Assembly (NCBI GenBank): GCA_013368445.1
Contig: JAACJO010000047.1
Location: 57,587 to 121,586, forward strand
DNA: 64,000 nt
Origin: Leucocoprinus leucothites
Taxonomy: Eukaryota > Basidiomycota > Agaricomycetes > Agaricales > Agaricaceae
Reading direction: 5' to 3'
Part shown: one piece after another, positions 1 to 13,924 of the stretch
Position numbering within the stretch: position 1 is the stretch's first letter
Layout of the letters: every line of letters starts with the position of its first letter
Translations under genes and position numbers: made by a program
The notes under the pieces: model-generated
Seen by the model: the letters and a program-made list of their open reading frames with translations, nothing else
The model's database searches: none
What the model was told of the DNA's origin: nothing

Positions 1-1188
1 GATCTGCAAAGGTAGATCATAATTCCATGGGAACCCATCACAGTACAAGCTAGTTGAATCAGTTATAGCCAGTGCAATAGGTGGGCTTGCTTACTCAAAT
101 TTGAGCCACAATCACTGGGTGGGAGTGAGATATATATGAGATTATAAATTGACATGTTGGGTGTGAGGAAGTTGGACTGATGTATATCTGGGATTACCTT
201 GAGCCAAATAGGGCAGATAAGTATACATTTCAGGAAAGCATTTTCTACATACTAGATACAATGACTCAATGTCATCAAAAAGAGGGCCCTGTATTCTGAA
301 TATTTCGAAAAGGCTGCTACTAGCATCAGTAGAATCATAGTTTGGTCGAACCACAGTCAAATAGCTCAACAGTGCGAGCAATGCAAACAAACATAGGATT
401 GCACTTCCACCATGTGCACCTTGGGAGACTATTGTATCAGATCTGGTTTGAAGTTGATCAGCTACCATGAAATAAAGTCTAGTATAAAATTTGACCTGAA
501 TCGTCTTCTCCATGGTGTTGCACCCGTGAATATTGTCCATCAACTGGGATACAGAGTATAGGCATCATAACAAGACAAGTATCTGTACGGGCGCATGAGG
601 CTTCCCTGGCCAGCTCTCCACATCTCAAGTGCCAAATAATAAAGTATGAATCCACAAGAAAGAGTGAGAACACACAAAAGGAGTGTTTCAATTCGAAAAA
701 TCCCTGACATTCTCAAACTCCTAAGGTAACCATAATAATAGGTTGAGGGATCAGGCCAGTCCTCTGGTCTTATGTAAAGGATATAGGGACAAGAAATCTG
801 GAGGATTACTAGAAAGAGATAAATATATGGGGTATATAAAGTCTCAAAGCTGACATGCCTATTACCAGCTCAATTAGGCCATAAAGTATTTCGAAGCCTG
901 CTACCCAGAACTTTGCTGGTTTCACCCTGTGTTGGGCTCTAATCAGTCGAGCTCTCATATATTTCTGGGCTCTCACCTCCATATGCTGTGTAGTAGAAGG
1001 GAGATTGATGGGATATAATTCACTGCATGCCCCAAAATTACATTTAAGGAATGGCATTTGACCGCATACATGAATGCCAGCGAGTCAAAGGGGTAAATGG
1101 AACATATGACCAGGTAGGTGATCAAAACTGCAAGAGAAGTTCGAAGTGCATATAAAATCAAAGAGGGGGGCCCAGCTGAGGGAGTCAT
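1..1188 (-). pseudogene. Multi-pass membrane protein gene, copy 1, partial
   Basis: The first exon starts at 1188 and encodes 71 residues beginning M-T-P-S-A-G-P-P-S; equivalent exons of the same length open copy 2 (19800) and copy 3 (47525). A following block encodes a basic stretch and a hydrophobic segment (RVKPAKFWVAGFEILYGLIE), and a block at 142-543 holds another hydrophobic segment (GGSAILCLFALLALL). The coding blocks lie in different frames and are probably separated by short introns, but I could not close a complete model. The family is a multi-spanning integral membrane protein of unknown function seen repeatedly in this window. The 3' end lies outside the window. It may be a pseudogene or an intact split gene. 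Confidence 0.5.
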
Positions 1189-4100
1189 GGGGAAGGAAGG
1201 GAAGAATGGTCAAAATTCTTCACATTACCATATATATATGGGCAAGATGGTATATCCAAACTTGGGATAATGGAGTCCAAGGTCTAAGAAAATCTTCACA
1301 CCCCAATGAACACATCATGGTTGCTGTACCAAATGACATCTCAGTTGTATTGCTTACCTTGATTGCATCGGAGTGAATACTTGATCAATGCCTGGACATC
1401 CAAACTGGTATTGGTTATGAATCTTGATAGCTTCATCAAGACACACCGAAAGGACAGTCTCAACAGAAATCCTTTTTAGAGGTTGGTAACAGTGGTAACT
1501 CCCGGGTTTGCCTAGCTTTGTGTTATTACTATTGTATCCAAGCATCCGAAGAATGAGGTGTTAGAACTCAGAAAAGAGACCCAGCAAATGATTATATTTT
1601 ATTATTAGTGCGAACCCCCCTATCAAACCACAGGCGTATATATTCCAATGCCTATTTATAGGAACTATAGAATGATATGTTTGAGAAGTATTTGTTTGAC
1701 AAAATCACCAGCAAAATCAGCTGTAGTGATTTCGATTGACTACCTCGATTGTGTCAAACACTTGATCAACACCTAAATATCATTGGGATGGATAATAAAC
1801 CCCCACAAACTGAATATTCTGTCATACCAAGTTTAAGATGCCGCTCTGGCCAAACCATAAGAAAATGCTGTAAGGTTCCGATTGTGGAGTGACAGTAAAT
1901 TGTTCTGATGTTACTTCAAAAATATCAGTCCTTGTTCGTTGTTCACAGTAGCCACTCCCATATGATGGAGCTGAGTGCTGCCAAATCATGGATTCTTAGA
2001 TGTGACCTCATGGCATAATGAAGTGATATTCTTTGATAACACGCTGATTTATCTGGATTGATGCTGGTAACAAACAGGAACAAACTGGGTCTGCACATAC
2101 TTGCCTATTCCAGAAAGCTACTTTGCTCATTAGTGTCACCAAACTAATCGATTAATGTTCAGACCCATTCCAGGTGACTCGTTCCAATGCCCAATGGAGA
2201 TTGAGGATGCATAAGCCATGGTCACTGTAGTCTCACTAATCAAACGGGGACTGAAAACGATCAAGGTGTTGAGTTATAAAGGTAGCTGAGTATATTTTCT
2301 ACACAGGAGCCGTACGCTGTTGGGATATATCTTCACTTTCAACGGAACTCATCCTCAAATTCAGCAAATCAGCAAGAGAGATGATCACATTCACCGAAAA
2401 CAAGGCACTTTCTTCAATGACAACATACTCCTTCTACTCTGCCAGCCAACTGCCCTGTTAATCTAATCCTTTCCGACTGTTCCATAGCATGATTATCTAA
2501 TAAAACAGCTGAATTTGGTGAAAGATATTGAGGGGAGGGATGTATCAATAGTCAACTGTGTTGGTATGATTGGGGGATGTGTGAAATAGAATGTTTGCAT
2601 GAAGACATGTCGAGCTATTGTGGGAGGAAGTTCTGGGTGTGAATGATAAAGAAAGGGAGGGAATGGGGGTGGAAGTAATCCATACCTGATATGATGTTCA
2701 TTGCCTTCAAACCTAGCCCCTATTCAGCAATGTCGGACATTGATCATGAGCTGATGGAGGTCCATCCTTCTTCATGAGCACCATGCAATACTAAACGAAA
2801 GGCCATGAGCATACTGAGTGATCGAAAATTGTTTCCCTATGCTGTCTAATATACTTTTGAATGTGATACCACCTTCACTACAAAGTAACAGCCATGAGGG
2901 CACAGCTCTCATTAATTTCGATGTTTCCAGAGAAAAGGGTGAGTTAGGTGATTGTTAGAGGGCTGCCAGGGAGGTCGTAATAGTGTGTGCGACAGCTATA
3001 GGTAGTGCTTCAGTGGGATTGAATGGGATATGAAGACAGCTAGTGTACTAAAGGGAACACTCTGTGCTCGAACCCACTCTGGCAATCGAAAAACCAGTTG
3101 CAGATGTTCCTTGTACTCCTGCATATATCGATGCCAAGACACCAGTGGTGTGTAATCTAGATTTTCTTGATGACATACAGTTCTCTGATGATGAATTAGG
3201 TCCACAGGTGCTGGAGGGTAAGCAAGAAAGACTAGTTATGATTTAGGCACTTGGGAGGCAGCTCTAGTGTGTCACACTGCTCATGATGTTATACCTGTCA
3301 CATTTGAGTTGACTGCTGTGGACCGTGATCAACAAGTCTTCTCCAATGAAATGTGCAGCATGACTTCAACTAAGGCACTGTTGTACCAGCCACTACAAAT
3401 CTTCCCTCATACTAATGCCAGTTCAGTACCCCAAATACTCAGTGGACTCGAGCCACAAGCTACATGCCCAACAGTCCACAGCCACTTCATCTTCTACACT
3501 TACTACTCAATCACATACACTGTCGCTTCAATATCTCACTACTCTCTGACATCACCTCTCAATCTACCACATTAATGAAAATCGAACTTTCTCTGCGCTT
3601 ACTCTTAGGACATGGCCTATGCTCATGCCCAAGCACAATCTTGAAACCTCTTCTGTGCTTCAGATACTACTTGCACTCCAAGTGGGGCACATGGGGGTAT
3701 ATACCAGCTTTCCAGCACACATGTACACCCCTTCAACGAACCTTGATCCCTGATCACCAAACAAAACACACTGCAAGCAATGCACTGGCCCAGCCCTAGG
3801 TGCACTCTTGCTTTCATGGAAGATTATTATGGGTTGATCTCTGGTTATGTCGCTATCTCTGCGAATCATTTACTAGGTATGCCATGCATAATGAAGTGTA
3901 TTTTCAAAACCTCTGATGACCTTCCTTAGGTATCATATACCAGTTACATTTGAACACCGAACTTTGCAGTGCATCGGGTGAATGTTCCAATGGGGTGAAC
4001 ATACCAACCATATAGAATTCGTGTGAGTGTCTTTGACAATATATAATGACTGGATAGGACTCAGAAATGCATTGCAGTGATTAGGATGACCCTGCTACTC

Positions 4101-5050
4101 ATCCACAAGCTGGCACATGCTCAACCCAATTGAGTATGATGGAGTATGAAGCTACTCCTGTAGCTAAAGTCGCACAAGGAAATAGGAGCACATGGGAGAG
4201 TGTTCGAAGAATGCCATGCATAATATCTTAGGACTCAAACGCTGCAGCTGCGCACCCCCAACAGGAATGTCCCAGGTCACTGAAGAGGACCAGTAATGAA
4301 GTACTCCCAAAACTGATGGAAAGGAGGCTGTTAGTGAATGTTGAACCTCCATGCACCACTGAAGGGTGTGAAGCCCCTCTAGATCGCACTCTCATTGGAA
4401 TCTAGCTCAGGAAGGACCTCAGATGTAACATCATTTTCGTTATCCAAGCAGTCATCAATATGATGTTCATTTGAACAACATCCTGTATGGACGACTATTT
4501 TTGTATGCCTGCTCCATCTTCCCACTCCTCAATTAGAGCCATAACCAATGGCTGTATGAGCTTAGCATGAGTATGACCCAAATCGTTCCATCAGTTTCAT
4601 TCCTATTACTGCTCTTGCGTTCGCATGGTTTCTCAAGATGGCTCCAGCACCACAATACCCTGGTTCATTTTATTCTTTGCCCCAATAGTTCAATATCGAA
4701 TATACATGTGTGATTGCATCAGCTCTATGAATTCCTACTTAGATACATTTGTCTCTAGCCCAGCTCTCCAAAATATGATGCTCAGTTGGTCCTTATCCCA
4801 AGCATCAATAGTTTCCCACTTCACCTTGTAATATGCAATCCTGGTCATGATCATCTATATTTATCCTCTACTACAGTAAATGCATAGTTGGCACAATTAC
4901 AACAAAGTCTACTCTGGTAACGAGAAAGGTAAGTCACTAAGAGATGTGTCATGTACATGTGACAGATGTTGATGAAAAAGGCTAGATAGTTGGGCCCTGA
5001 AGGCTTGAACAATCCTGATACCTAAACAACTATGCACTATGTCAGAAATA
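1..5050. repeat. Genomic repeat, copy 1 (membrane-gene unit)
   Basis: This stretch matches, with many small differences, the sequence at about 18620-20379 continued at 26866-30470 (copy 2), and in its first 3 kb the sequence at 46570-49659 (copy 3). It holds the 5' part of a membrane-protein gene on the minus strand (1-1188) and about 3.8 kb of upstream sequence (1189-5050) without a convincing gene. A degenerate minus-strand stretch at about 4160-4440 resembles the equivalent piece at 29640-29880 and may be the 3' end of a neighbouring copy of the same gene. The contiguous site around 1770 shows the state of the repeat before element C inserted in copy 2. Left end lies outside the window. 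Confidence 0.8.
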
Positions 5051-5413
5051 GCCGAAATTCATTATAACACTGGCATTAGTAATATCCCCTGTTAGATTGC
5101 CGAGCTTTAGTTATATCAGCGTTATCATGGCCAGAGCATGGTTATGACATGTTGGACCCTGTCACAACCATTCTAGGGCCGTCATTACCAAATTGAGCTA
5201 GTTCTAACTGGCATTATAACAATTGTAGTGTCTAAAGGCTACCATTCAACACAAAGACTTTGCTACAACCAAGCTACAGTCAGATAGCACTCAGATATGA
5301 ATGGTATAGGGCTCACAACAAATGAGGACCAAGAAAATAGACATAATAACCACCTAATAATAATAAAATTCGGATATAACAATTAATTAAGCATGCTATA
5401 AACTGAGCACAGG

Positions 5414-8400
5414 TTATTGGAAGTATGGGCGTATATGAAGGAACATGTCAGTATCAATGACATCAAACACAATGAACCCTCCCGCTCGTGCATTACTACC
5501 ATATGCTGGAAAAACTGGAACCCCTTGAATGATTGATCGCACAAATATGATTTCTGAATGGGTGGGGGCAAGCTGTTTCAGTTGAAGAAGCTGAAGGTCA
5601 TCATCCTTCATTAGGCAGCATTGTTGGCTGATAATATCATAGGGGCAGATGAGGCAAAAGGGGATGATGTCATCATTGAGCTTGACTGTAAAAGCCATCT
5701 GCAGCTTTGCAAACTTCATTTCACCACCATAGTTATAGATTATTGTATTGTAGTGCGGGTAGCCCTGGAAGTTCTCAGTGCATCGCAAATAATCAGTTTC
5801 TTGCTTCCAATTGACCTCTGAGGGGTAATGAACTTTGATAAATGTATACTCCATGTACTAACCACAATCAGAAGTGAATCACCGCAAAGAAGATGAAACA
5901 TACTGTGAAATAGGGCTGAATAAATTCAGTTGCCTCCCCAATCTGCCTCTTCAAGCCATACTCTTCGGCATGTGCCTTATAAAAATTGTTGACCTTTTTG
6001 GTGAGATTCTTGAAGCTTGCCAGCCCTTTGTGATCTTGAGTGGCATTACCAAAGACTGGTTGCTTCAAGTCTGAGTGAGCAGCCCCAAACTCTACCTTAC
6101 TGAAATCTGTGGACTTTGACTGGACAAATTCAGCATTTTCATGTTGCCATGACAGATCTTTCACATCAATCTGAGCTTGAATAAAATTCATCCCATCAAG
6201 TTGATTGATTTTATGGAGGATCTGACAAATTGATTAGCCCCCTTAGTGACGTATTAGAAAGTAGCAAACCTGAGGGGCAATGTCGTGGAAATTTGTTCTT
6301 TGCCATGCATTCTTGAGCTCACAATGCTTTGATTCACTTGGCTGTGTGTTTGCATTCTTTGTTGCACCCATATTTCGTATATCAGAGAAGAGGTGTGAGA
6401 GCATGTGGAGTTTAACAAACTCCCACACTTTCCGGTCCTCCTGATTTAGTGTTGCAGCAATGTATGCCTGTAGATTAGAGGTAAACCAAGAGCGTGTTGA
6501 TTGGTGTCAAGGGAGAGCTATACATACCTGAAGAGACTTCTGAAACAGCTCAATCTCGCACTCTCCAGCTTGAATCGTCTGTTCGGTCTGTACATCAAGT
6601 GCCACATATATGTTGATATTAAGATAATGTTGAACAAGACACAGGAGAAGGTAACTGGTGTGGTATGTCTGGGATAGAAACAAATCATGTGTGATATACA
6701 ATGACAGCTACCAAAGCAAACATATTTGAACATTAGATGTTATACTGAACCCCTAACTAGACTTAATGACATATCTTGACAATGTCTTCAAATTTTTTGG
6801 CATCAGTGAAGTGAACATGAAGGATCTTGTTGAAGTGATTGATACTGTGCCATCGTGGTACCATGGCTGCTCTGGGTATGGATCAGTATGAGATATATGT
6901 CAGATTGGAGACACATACCAATCATCAACCTTTGTCATAACAACACAACCCAGTTTCTCGACAGCTTCTTGAAGTAATGGCCATAGATGCCTTCCACCTA
7001 ACCCATGAGAGTTATTGTGCATCCGGTCAAAAGTCAAGGCTTTGTGGGGATCGGAAAATAGCACAGTCCAAAATGTGTTCTTTCCAATAATAAATGAGCA
7101 TATGGTTTTCAGCTGAAATGTCATGGTGGTACTCACATTCACTCGACACAGTCCCTTTTCTTTGAGAATTTGCTTGGCTAGCACTTTCATGATCCTGCCC
7201 ACCATTACTCTCCTTACTGTATCCTGAGAATCTACCTGCATCCGTAATGTATATCATGTTGTGAGATTCAGTTGACTCCCAGATGGAACAAGACAAACTG
7301 GGCATGGAAATAAACCCTGGAAGCCGCAAATCAATGCCATGACCAATCTCAATGCATATTTGTAGACTACATGGCTCAAAATATGAAATACACACTACTC
7401 TTCATAATCAGCTGACAAGATAAGGATGGCAGGAAACAAAAATCGATCCCTACAATCACTGCACTGGACATACTCACTGTTTTCCCTCTGTGCCAAAGTT
7501 TGGAGTAATTTAATGAACAAATCATGCCAAACGACTTGTTTGAGATCAACAAAATACCTGTGCCCCTTCTGGTCTTCACCACCTTCAATCTAGGGTAACG
7601 GTGAAGTGATTCATAGATTATTAGATGATTAACACTTACTATAGGCAACCAGCCAACAACATAACTTCCACTATGCCCACTCCCATTCTGAACATGGACT
7701 GGCAGGTTTGCAAGCTGCACCATGACCAGATAAGCCATCTGACTACCAAATGGCAAGAGTTGAGTTTTGTCAGCATAGAGGATGAACCCAAGGAGGTGCG
7801 CATTTTCAGGAAGTTCATGCTTGTAAGCATACATATCCGTACTATAATTCATTCATGTGCAAGTAAACAAATCTACCAAAACTCACTTGGACTTCATGCC
7901 ATTGGTCAGCAGTCCAAGGCTCATCATAGAATCAAACATAAGAGTCACCATCATACTTAAATAGCTTCTCCGGATCCCATGTAAAATCGGAAGCCAGCAG
8001 TGGACTACAAACAAGGTGCATTGCCCACTCCCATAGGTCCATACACCAGAAGTCATATTCAATCTCAAGATTGTCAAAGCTTGATTTCATAGTGTACTCG
8101 TTAAACTACAGCCAACTGGGGCTGAGTAACAATTTTATTCAGAGAAGCGGTAACAGAAATGTACTCACAGAGGGCAACAAAGTGTTGACATTGTTGAGAC
8201 GGCGCTCAAGATCAGCAGGAGTTTTGATGCCAAAGTCATCTATGCTGGAATGGGTGTGATCAATGATTTCACAGAGAGATTTGACATGGGAGCAGGTGAG
8301 TGAGGCCTCAAGCATGATTTGGCAAACTGATATTCGGATTTGTTGTCAAACAGGGACTATGGCAAGAGCATTGTTGAAGCAGTGGGAGGCAGAGAAGTAG

Positions 8401-9244
8401 CAGGTTGTGAAGCAAGTGAAGGAGTGGCTGGGGGTGAGGCCAGTGGAGGTGGGGCAAGTTCTGAGGTAGGGGGAATGGCAGCAGATTGCAAACGGGGTTT
8501 GGAGGATCAGAAGTCCTCAAGGAAGGCCGTTTCAGGGCTTTATTTGGCGCTAGGATGATATTCAATTCGTATATCAGGTACATGAAGTGGCTCTTCTGGT
8601 CCCGGAGTATTGACGCCAGAAGGCTCATTGCTGAGCTCCACAGAATCTAAAGAAATAAAGATCAGATATTGGGATGGACTATGATAAGATATAATAACTA
8701 TACCAGCAGTTTGCTTTGATTGGGAGGAAGATTGGGTACCAGCATGCTTGAGAGGACGCTTTGAGCCTGCTGGCCTCAGGTTCTCCCATGGCATTGGCTC
8801 AAAAACTGGCATTACTCACACATTGGCAGCTGAGGAATGTTGACAAATTAATAAATAGAAAATGAGTTATCATGGAAAAATCAGACCTTTCTCTTCAGCT
8901 CTAGCCTTCATCCTTGCTGAGCGATGGGCTTGAGCCGCTTGTAATGTTCCATCTCAAGAGGAGCAGGTGTGTTCATGGGTAGGGAGACTATGGGGGACGA
9001 ATGTTCAATTACAAAATTGACACAAAACCTTAGGATGGGATTGGGCAGGGGGGTTCTGAGATAAGCCTGAGGCATTGCATCCATAGTGAGCAATTGACCA
9101 TAAATTGTTGGTGGTGGATTTAAGATAGTGAGTATATGTGGATATAGGTGATTGATGATACTCGCCTTCTGGAGTAGTGGGAAGCCTCTGCTTTACTGTT
9201 GCTTTCTTGTTTTTTTGGGACTTTCTGGTCACTGGCATTGGCAA
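5414..9244 (-). pseudogene. Decayed Plavaka-type transposase gene
   Basis: A series of minus-strand blocks reads like the basidiomycete Plavaka transposase family (relatives of CACTA elements). From 5' to 3': a region with D-I-R-I-E-Y-H-P (about 8570), a block with F-Y-D-E-P-W-T-A-D (about 7950), a block with Y-A-D-K-T-Q-L (about 7770), a block with N-T-Q-P-S-E-S-K-H and R-T-N-F-H-D-I-A-P-Q (about 6300), and a C-terminal block at 5414-5854 with V-H-Y-P-S-E-V-N-W-K-Q-E-T-D-Y-L-R and F-D-V-I-D-T-D-M-F-L, which I recall as the domain that commonly ends these proteins. Frames change repeatedly and stops are present, so it is dead, apart from whatever introns explain. I found no terminal inverted repeats. 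The assignment is from memory of the family. Confidence 0.65.
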
Positions 9245-10134
9245 GCAGGTGAGTGTGTAGGGAGTGGCTGGTGAGGGAAAAACTGAGTAGAAGGGTAAGT
9301 CAGTCAGTTCAAAAGGTTGCTGAGTGCAACTGATTTTGATGATGTAATTTGATGGCCAGCAATCAACAAAGTCACAAGTCTTTTTCCAATAATGGGGTCT
9401 TCAGATAACACAGCTTCATTTGCAACTTCACATCTTCTTCCTCCTTGTGTCTTTCATATATTCAGCTTGTTGTACATCCAGGTATCTGTGCCTTGCTGTC
9501 TACGATCTTCCCTTCATCAGTCACCACATACCTCTCTAGAGCCATGCAATCCTACCCTTCTCTGTCCAAAGCATGCGACTGCTAACCAGTTTAAATAACT
9601 CAGAAACCTATTTGCTGTAGGACTATTCAGCCATTTGAATATGCAACTCTATTCCTGCTATTTTATCTGATTGATCAGCACTCATAGATCAGGTCACCGA
9701 GCTTTCTCCCATATTTTATGTCCAGGAGATACACCTTCTGTTTTCTTGACACTATCATGCACTCGTAGCTACCCTTGGGTACAAATTTTTATCAGTCTCA
9801 ACCTACACTTATCCCCCTTTTACAGGCTCAACCTCACTCATATCAAACCATCTAGATCTCCATAGCACATCGCCCCATCAAAAGCTTTGTTCACGAGATC
9901 ATTCTTCCTCTGTGTGCATCTCACTGTATTCTTGTGACAATTCTGCAGTATATCAGGTGGGATTGCACATGTTGATACTAAGATCACTGAACTGATACCT
10001 ATGATGGACATAACTCAATCTCAAGAAAAAGTAGCTTTAGTTGGAGGTGTGCAGCTTCAAGACCTTGCTTACTCCTCCTTCCCAAACTCTAGCTGAGCTA
10101 TTAGCCTGAACAGAGTTAGGAAATACAGCTAGGT
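9245..10134. other. No gene seen
   Basis: Between the Plavaka-type remnant and the tandem array I see no ORF with protein-like character, no repeat ends and no RNA gene. The plus strand is pyrimidine-rich. Confidence 0.5.
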
Positions 10135-10189
10135 ATGTCAACGGTACTCTTGTTGTATAGATACATTAATCCCCCAATATATGCCTCAT

Positions 10190-11100
10190 CTTACCCTCTT
10201 CTCCGTCCTCATCGTATATTTTTCCTTCACTTAATAATCCTCACCCCAAAATGTGTAGACATTCTCCTTTCAAATGTAGACAAGAACACCACCAAGTGCC
10301 TTGCCTCAGCATTCGTCTCCTCTCAAAGCACCAATATTGATTGATACATGCCTCTTCTCCACTGTGGTGCCCCTGCTGCCCTTTCCTTGCTTCACCAACC
10401 CACACCCCAAAGATAATCAAAGCTTATGTACTCCAATTATAGCTGATAACACTGCCAAGTGCCTCTATGCAGCATTCGTTTTCTCTTTAAGCGCTATTTC
10501 CCAAGTTCCTGACTTCTCCATCCTTGCTGGACCTTCCTTACTTTACCAACCCTTGCTTCAAAGTTCATGCAAGATAATCAAAGGTTCTACCCTCAAAACA
10601 TAGACGAAAATATTGCCAGGCACTGTGGCGCAGCATTTTTGTCCTCTCGAAGCATTGATATTTATCACAACACACCTCTCCTTCCCTATTTTGCCGTCCT
10701 CACCACACTTCACCAACCCTCACTTCAAAGTTCACACCAGATAATCAAGAGCCCTACCCTTTTGATATAGACAAGAACACTTCAAGTCCTTGCACCTTCT
10801 CAAAGTGTCAATAATCTCTGATATACACTTTCCCTTCCCTGCTTCTCTGTCCCTACCACACTTCTCCTGCCTTACCTATCTTCATTTTGAAGCTCACACA
10901 AGATAATCAGTACTGACACTCTTTAAATACAGACAAGAACGCCACTGAGCACCATAAAGGAGCATCTGCATCCTCCAGAAGTACTGATACTATCCGATAT
11001 ATGTCACTCTTTTCCTGAACCGGCCCTCCTTACTGTACTTTCCTTACTATCCAAATACATTTTTGCTTTGAGATTTGTCCCAGATAGCTGCTAATTAGCA
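10190..11100. repeat. Diverged tandem array, period about 163 bp
   Basis: The anchor AGATAATCA recurs at 10411, 10572, 10739 and 10901, spacings of 161, 167 and 162 bp. A second anchor related to TAGACAAGAACACC recurs near 10275, 10441, 10602, 10770 and 10931. About five units plus partial ends are present, each diverged by many substitutions and small indels. The strand as written is C/T-rich. ORFs here repeat the same amino-acid flavour because of the repeat and are not genes. Confidence 0.8.
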
Positions 11101-11236
11101 ACCTTCAAGCATAGATGAAGATATTCACCATCAATTGCAGCATGAATACAACTGATTCATGCTCAGGTTTATTTATTTTTGACCTGTTGTAGCCTTCAAT
11201 ATAAATATGATCAGTTAGTGTCCACCTCTTGCAACC

Positions 11237-13679
11237 ATGGCTTCTCAACAGGCAGCTAAGAAACGTCCAAAAGCCCCTCAAAAACAAGCCACTCCTTTGC
11301 AAAATGTTCCCCTTCCTCCTCCAACTATTATTCATCAGCTGACTCAATGTGCTGTAAACATCAGTCTACCGTTCCAACATTATGTGGACCCTCGCCACTC
11401 CCTCCAAGCCTTTCACGGTTCACTTCCTCAGGTTCCAGCCCCTGTAGACCCTCGATTGCAACCCTGGCTGCAGTTACAATCCTCACAGCAGCCATTCCAA
11501 GTCATGTACTGTATACAGAGGTGAGTCTCTTGAGTCTCAACAGTGATCCACCCAGGCCAGCTTGATCTCATCACTTGGGTAATTAGCCTGTGCACAATCA
11601 AATCCCATATAATCCAGCTTGTGATCAGGCTCTTGCAGAGCATGTCCACCTTGTCGTAGAGAACAGCATAGCCACAACTCAGAAGGGGCCACTCACAACC
11701 CTCCAGTCCAACCAAGATAATGACCCAAATGCACCAAGGCAGCCATCCAATGGTCCTAGGATGGGGGACGAAGCCGATGATAACAACAATATAATTGATG
11801 ATGAAAGCAACAAGGAAGGTAATAACTGGCAGATCAAGCTCATTGGGAAAAAGTTCAGTGATGAATGAGATGTTTATTGCACCCAGCGTCTAGCCTCAGC
11901 GACGCATCTATATTTCGACCATCCCTACTGCTATCACAGATCCCCTTCAGTACAGCACTCCAGAAAACTGGGACCTAGGTGCTCAAGCAGAGCTCTACCA
12001 GGCAATTCCACCTGAATTTTACACTGACCTGGAGGGCGATCTGCAATTCAGGAGGATAGTGAGTTACCTTATCTACAATTTTTGAACTTTAGTGCTCATG
12101 ATCAGTTCACGAGTGCCTTTATATTGAATCGCTGTATATTCATTCATAATGCAAAGATACTCGCACCCTACATCTGGCCAGGATTTCTTGCATATGCAAA
12201 TATTGACCTGGATGCGCCCACAAAATGAATTTTTTATTGGAGCAACCTTAGTTCCCAGTGCAACAAGGTATTCCAAGTTCATGCCTCTCCTCTTTGAGGA
12301 CTTGGACACCACGGATCCCGAGAAGTTTCTTATGTGCAGGAAACTCCCTCTTGTGAGTGAATTCTGCTCATTGATAAGATGCGTGTCTGCTACTGAGCTC
12401 CATTGACCTAGCTACTTCGGGGTTTACTTTTTGGGCTGGGATCTGTTTCACAGGGTAGGCAAGCTGACTCACATGACACATATGGCGAGCTTTGGAATGT
12501 CACTGAAGTTACTCCTAGATCAATCGCATTCACAGCTGTCTTGGTATGTCAACAGGGTGTGGCCAGTATACGATCTAGTGCTGATTTTGGTATTTCTTTA
12601 TAGGCTGTCTTCATGCACTCCTGGGACAATGAGTTTCTTGCAAAAGGCAAGACCATGCAGTGGGACTATGCCAAGTGGTTCCATGCATACAAACAAACTA
12701 TTTTTGTGAATGCTGCACACTCTGATCCAGCTGTTGCCATCAGGCTTTTTACTTTCTGGAACAAGACTGTATTCACTGATGATATCAAGAAGTCGAATGA
12801 TTCAATGGGCGATGAAGAGGATAGCAATGGGAACCAAAGCAATGACAGTGGTATTATGGGAGGCCTCATAATGGCAACCCAACAGCTCAGTACAATCGAT
12901 CCCGATAATAATCAAGAGCAGCCTGAGTGGGATACAGGCAGTGTCCTTCAGTAGTCCGGTATGAATTAATCTCTGAATCTCAGAGTGTAACTCTTCTGAT
13001 TGTGGACTAGCAAACGACAACAGGCATGCCAATGATGAAGCAGACACTGCATACAACAGCACAGATGATGATGACAACACTGTTGAGTATGTCTGCACTG
13101 GTGATAGCATTATGGCCGATGTCATAGTGCAGTCAAACACCAGACCACAATCAAAACCTTGATCCCTTTGAAGGACAGCTTTCCTTGTTTTTCAGAATGT
13201 GGATCGAGCGTTTGCAGGCCCCACCACCAGTTCTCAGCTGCCACCAACCCTTGATCCCCCAATTGATCAGGTCACATAGCCTATTGATGGCAATTGGGAG
13301 AGCGATGAGACTTGGGTTGATGATACCACCCTGCCTGTTCTGACACCCCAAAATGCTGACAGTAATCCAAGCACAGATCCAGAGGTGGGTGGTAATAATC
13401 AGGGATGGGGTTGAGGTGGCAAGAGAGGCAGGGGAACTTCTTAAGGCAGTCACAGTGGTCAGAGTGGCCATGGCAGTTGGGGTGGCCATAGCAGTTGGGG
13501 TGGCCATGGTGCTGCTATTGCTCCAGGCACTGGCACTATCAACTTTGGGGATGGTTCCAGTGGTACATCATCTGAGGCTGCCTAGGCTGGCTTCTTGGGG
13601 CTCATCCAGCCTTCCAACCTCTGGTTCTTGTCCCTCTACTCACCTGAACAACTGAAAATGGACTTTACCCCTCAGATTC
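11237..13679 (+). pseudogene. Decayed multi-exon gene, unknown family
   Basis: A run of plus-strand coding-like blocks starts with ATG at 11237 (M-A-S-Q-Q-A-A-K-K-R-P-K, basic then proline-rich), continues through acidic and asparagine-rich blocks (11590-11868), a block with Y-I-W-P-G-F-L-A-Y (about 12160), a block at 12613-12954 (W-D-Y-A-K-W-F-H-A-Y-K), and ends in a glycine/histidine-rich tail (G-H-G-S-W-G-G-H) near 13460-13600. The blocks need several frame changes and contain stops, some of which may be introns. It is loosely reminiscent of transposon-associated basidiomycete proteins of unknown function. I do not recognise a domain with confidence. Confidence 0.4.
13465..13509. repeat. 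18-bp minisatellite, about 2.5 units
   Basis: The unit TGGCCATGGCAGTTGGGG occurs at 13465 and, with one change, at 13483, followed by a half unit at 13501. In the plus-strand frame it encodes a Gly/His/Ser/Trp repeat in the tail of the decayed gene. Confidence 0.75.
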
Positions 13680-13924
13680 TTTTCTAATGATTGCTAAAAT
13701 GTTCAGAAGCTAGTGCTTTGCTTGTATCTTTCTCACTTGTCACCGCTCGAGATTCTGCCTAGCTTGTAACACCATTGTAATGCATTGTGACATTAGTACC
13801 TGAGTTGTCACATAGGCTAAAAATAATAACTCTTTTGTTTGGTTATATCTGTGTGACGGTATGGGTTAAAACGGACTGATCATGATGTAATTATGGAATT
13901 TAACACCTCTTTTCGCGTTTGGAG

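Noticed and set aside
1189..5050. Numerous 60-70 aa ORFs
   Set aside because: They are not conserved in copy 2 or copy 3 of the same repeat.
5040..5400. Possible terminal repeat of the Plavaka-type element (ACACTGGCATTAG)
   Set aside because: I found no inverted counterpart on the other side of the transposase remnant.
10135..10770. Three overlapping 67-100 aa plus-strand ORFs
   Set aside because: They repeat each other because they lie in the 163-bp tandem array.
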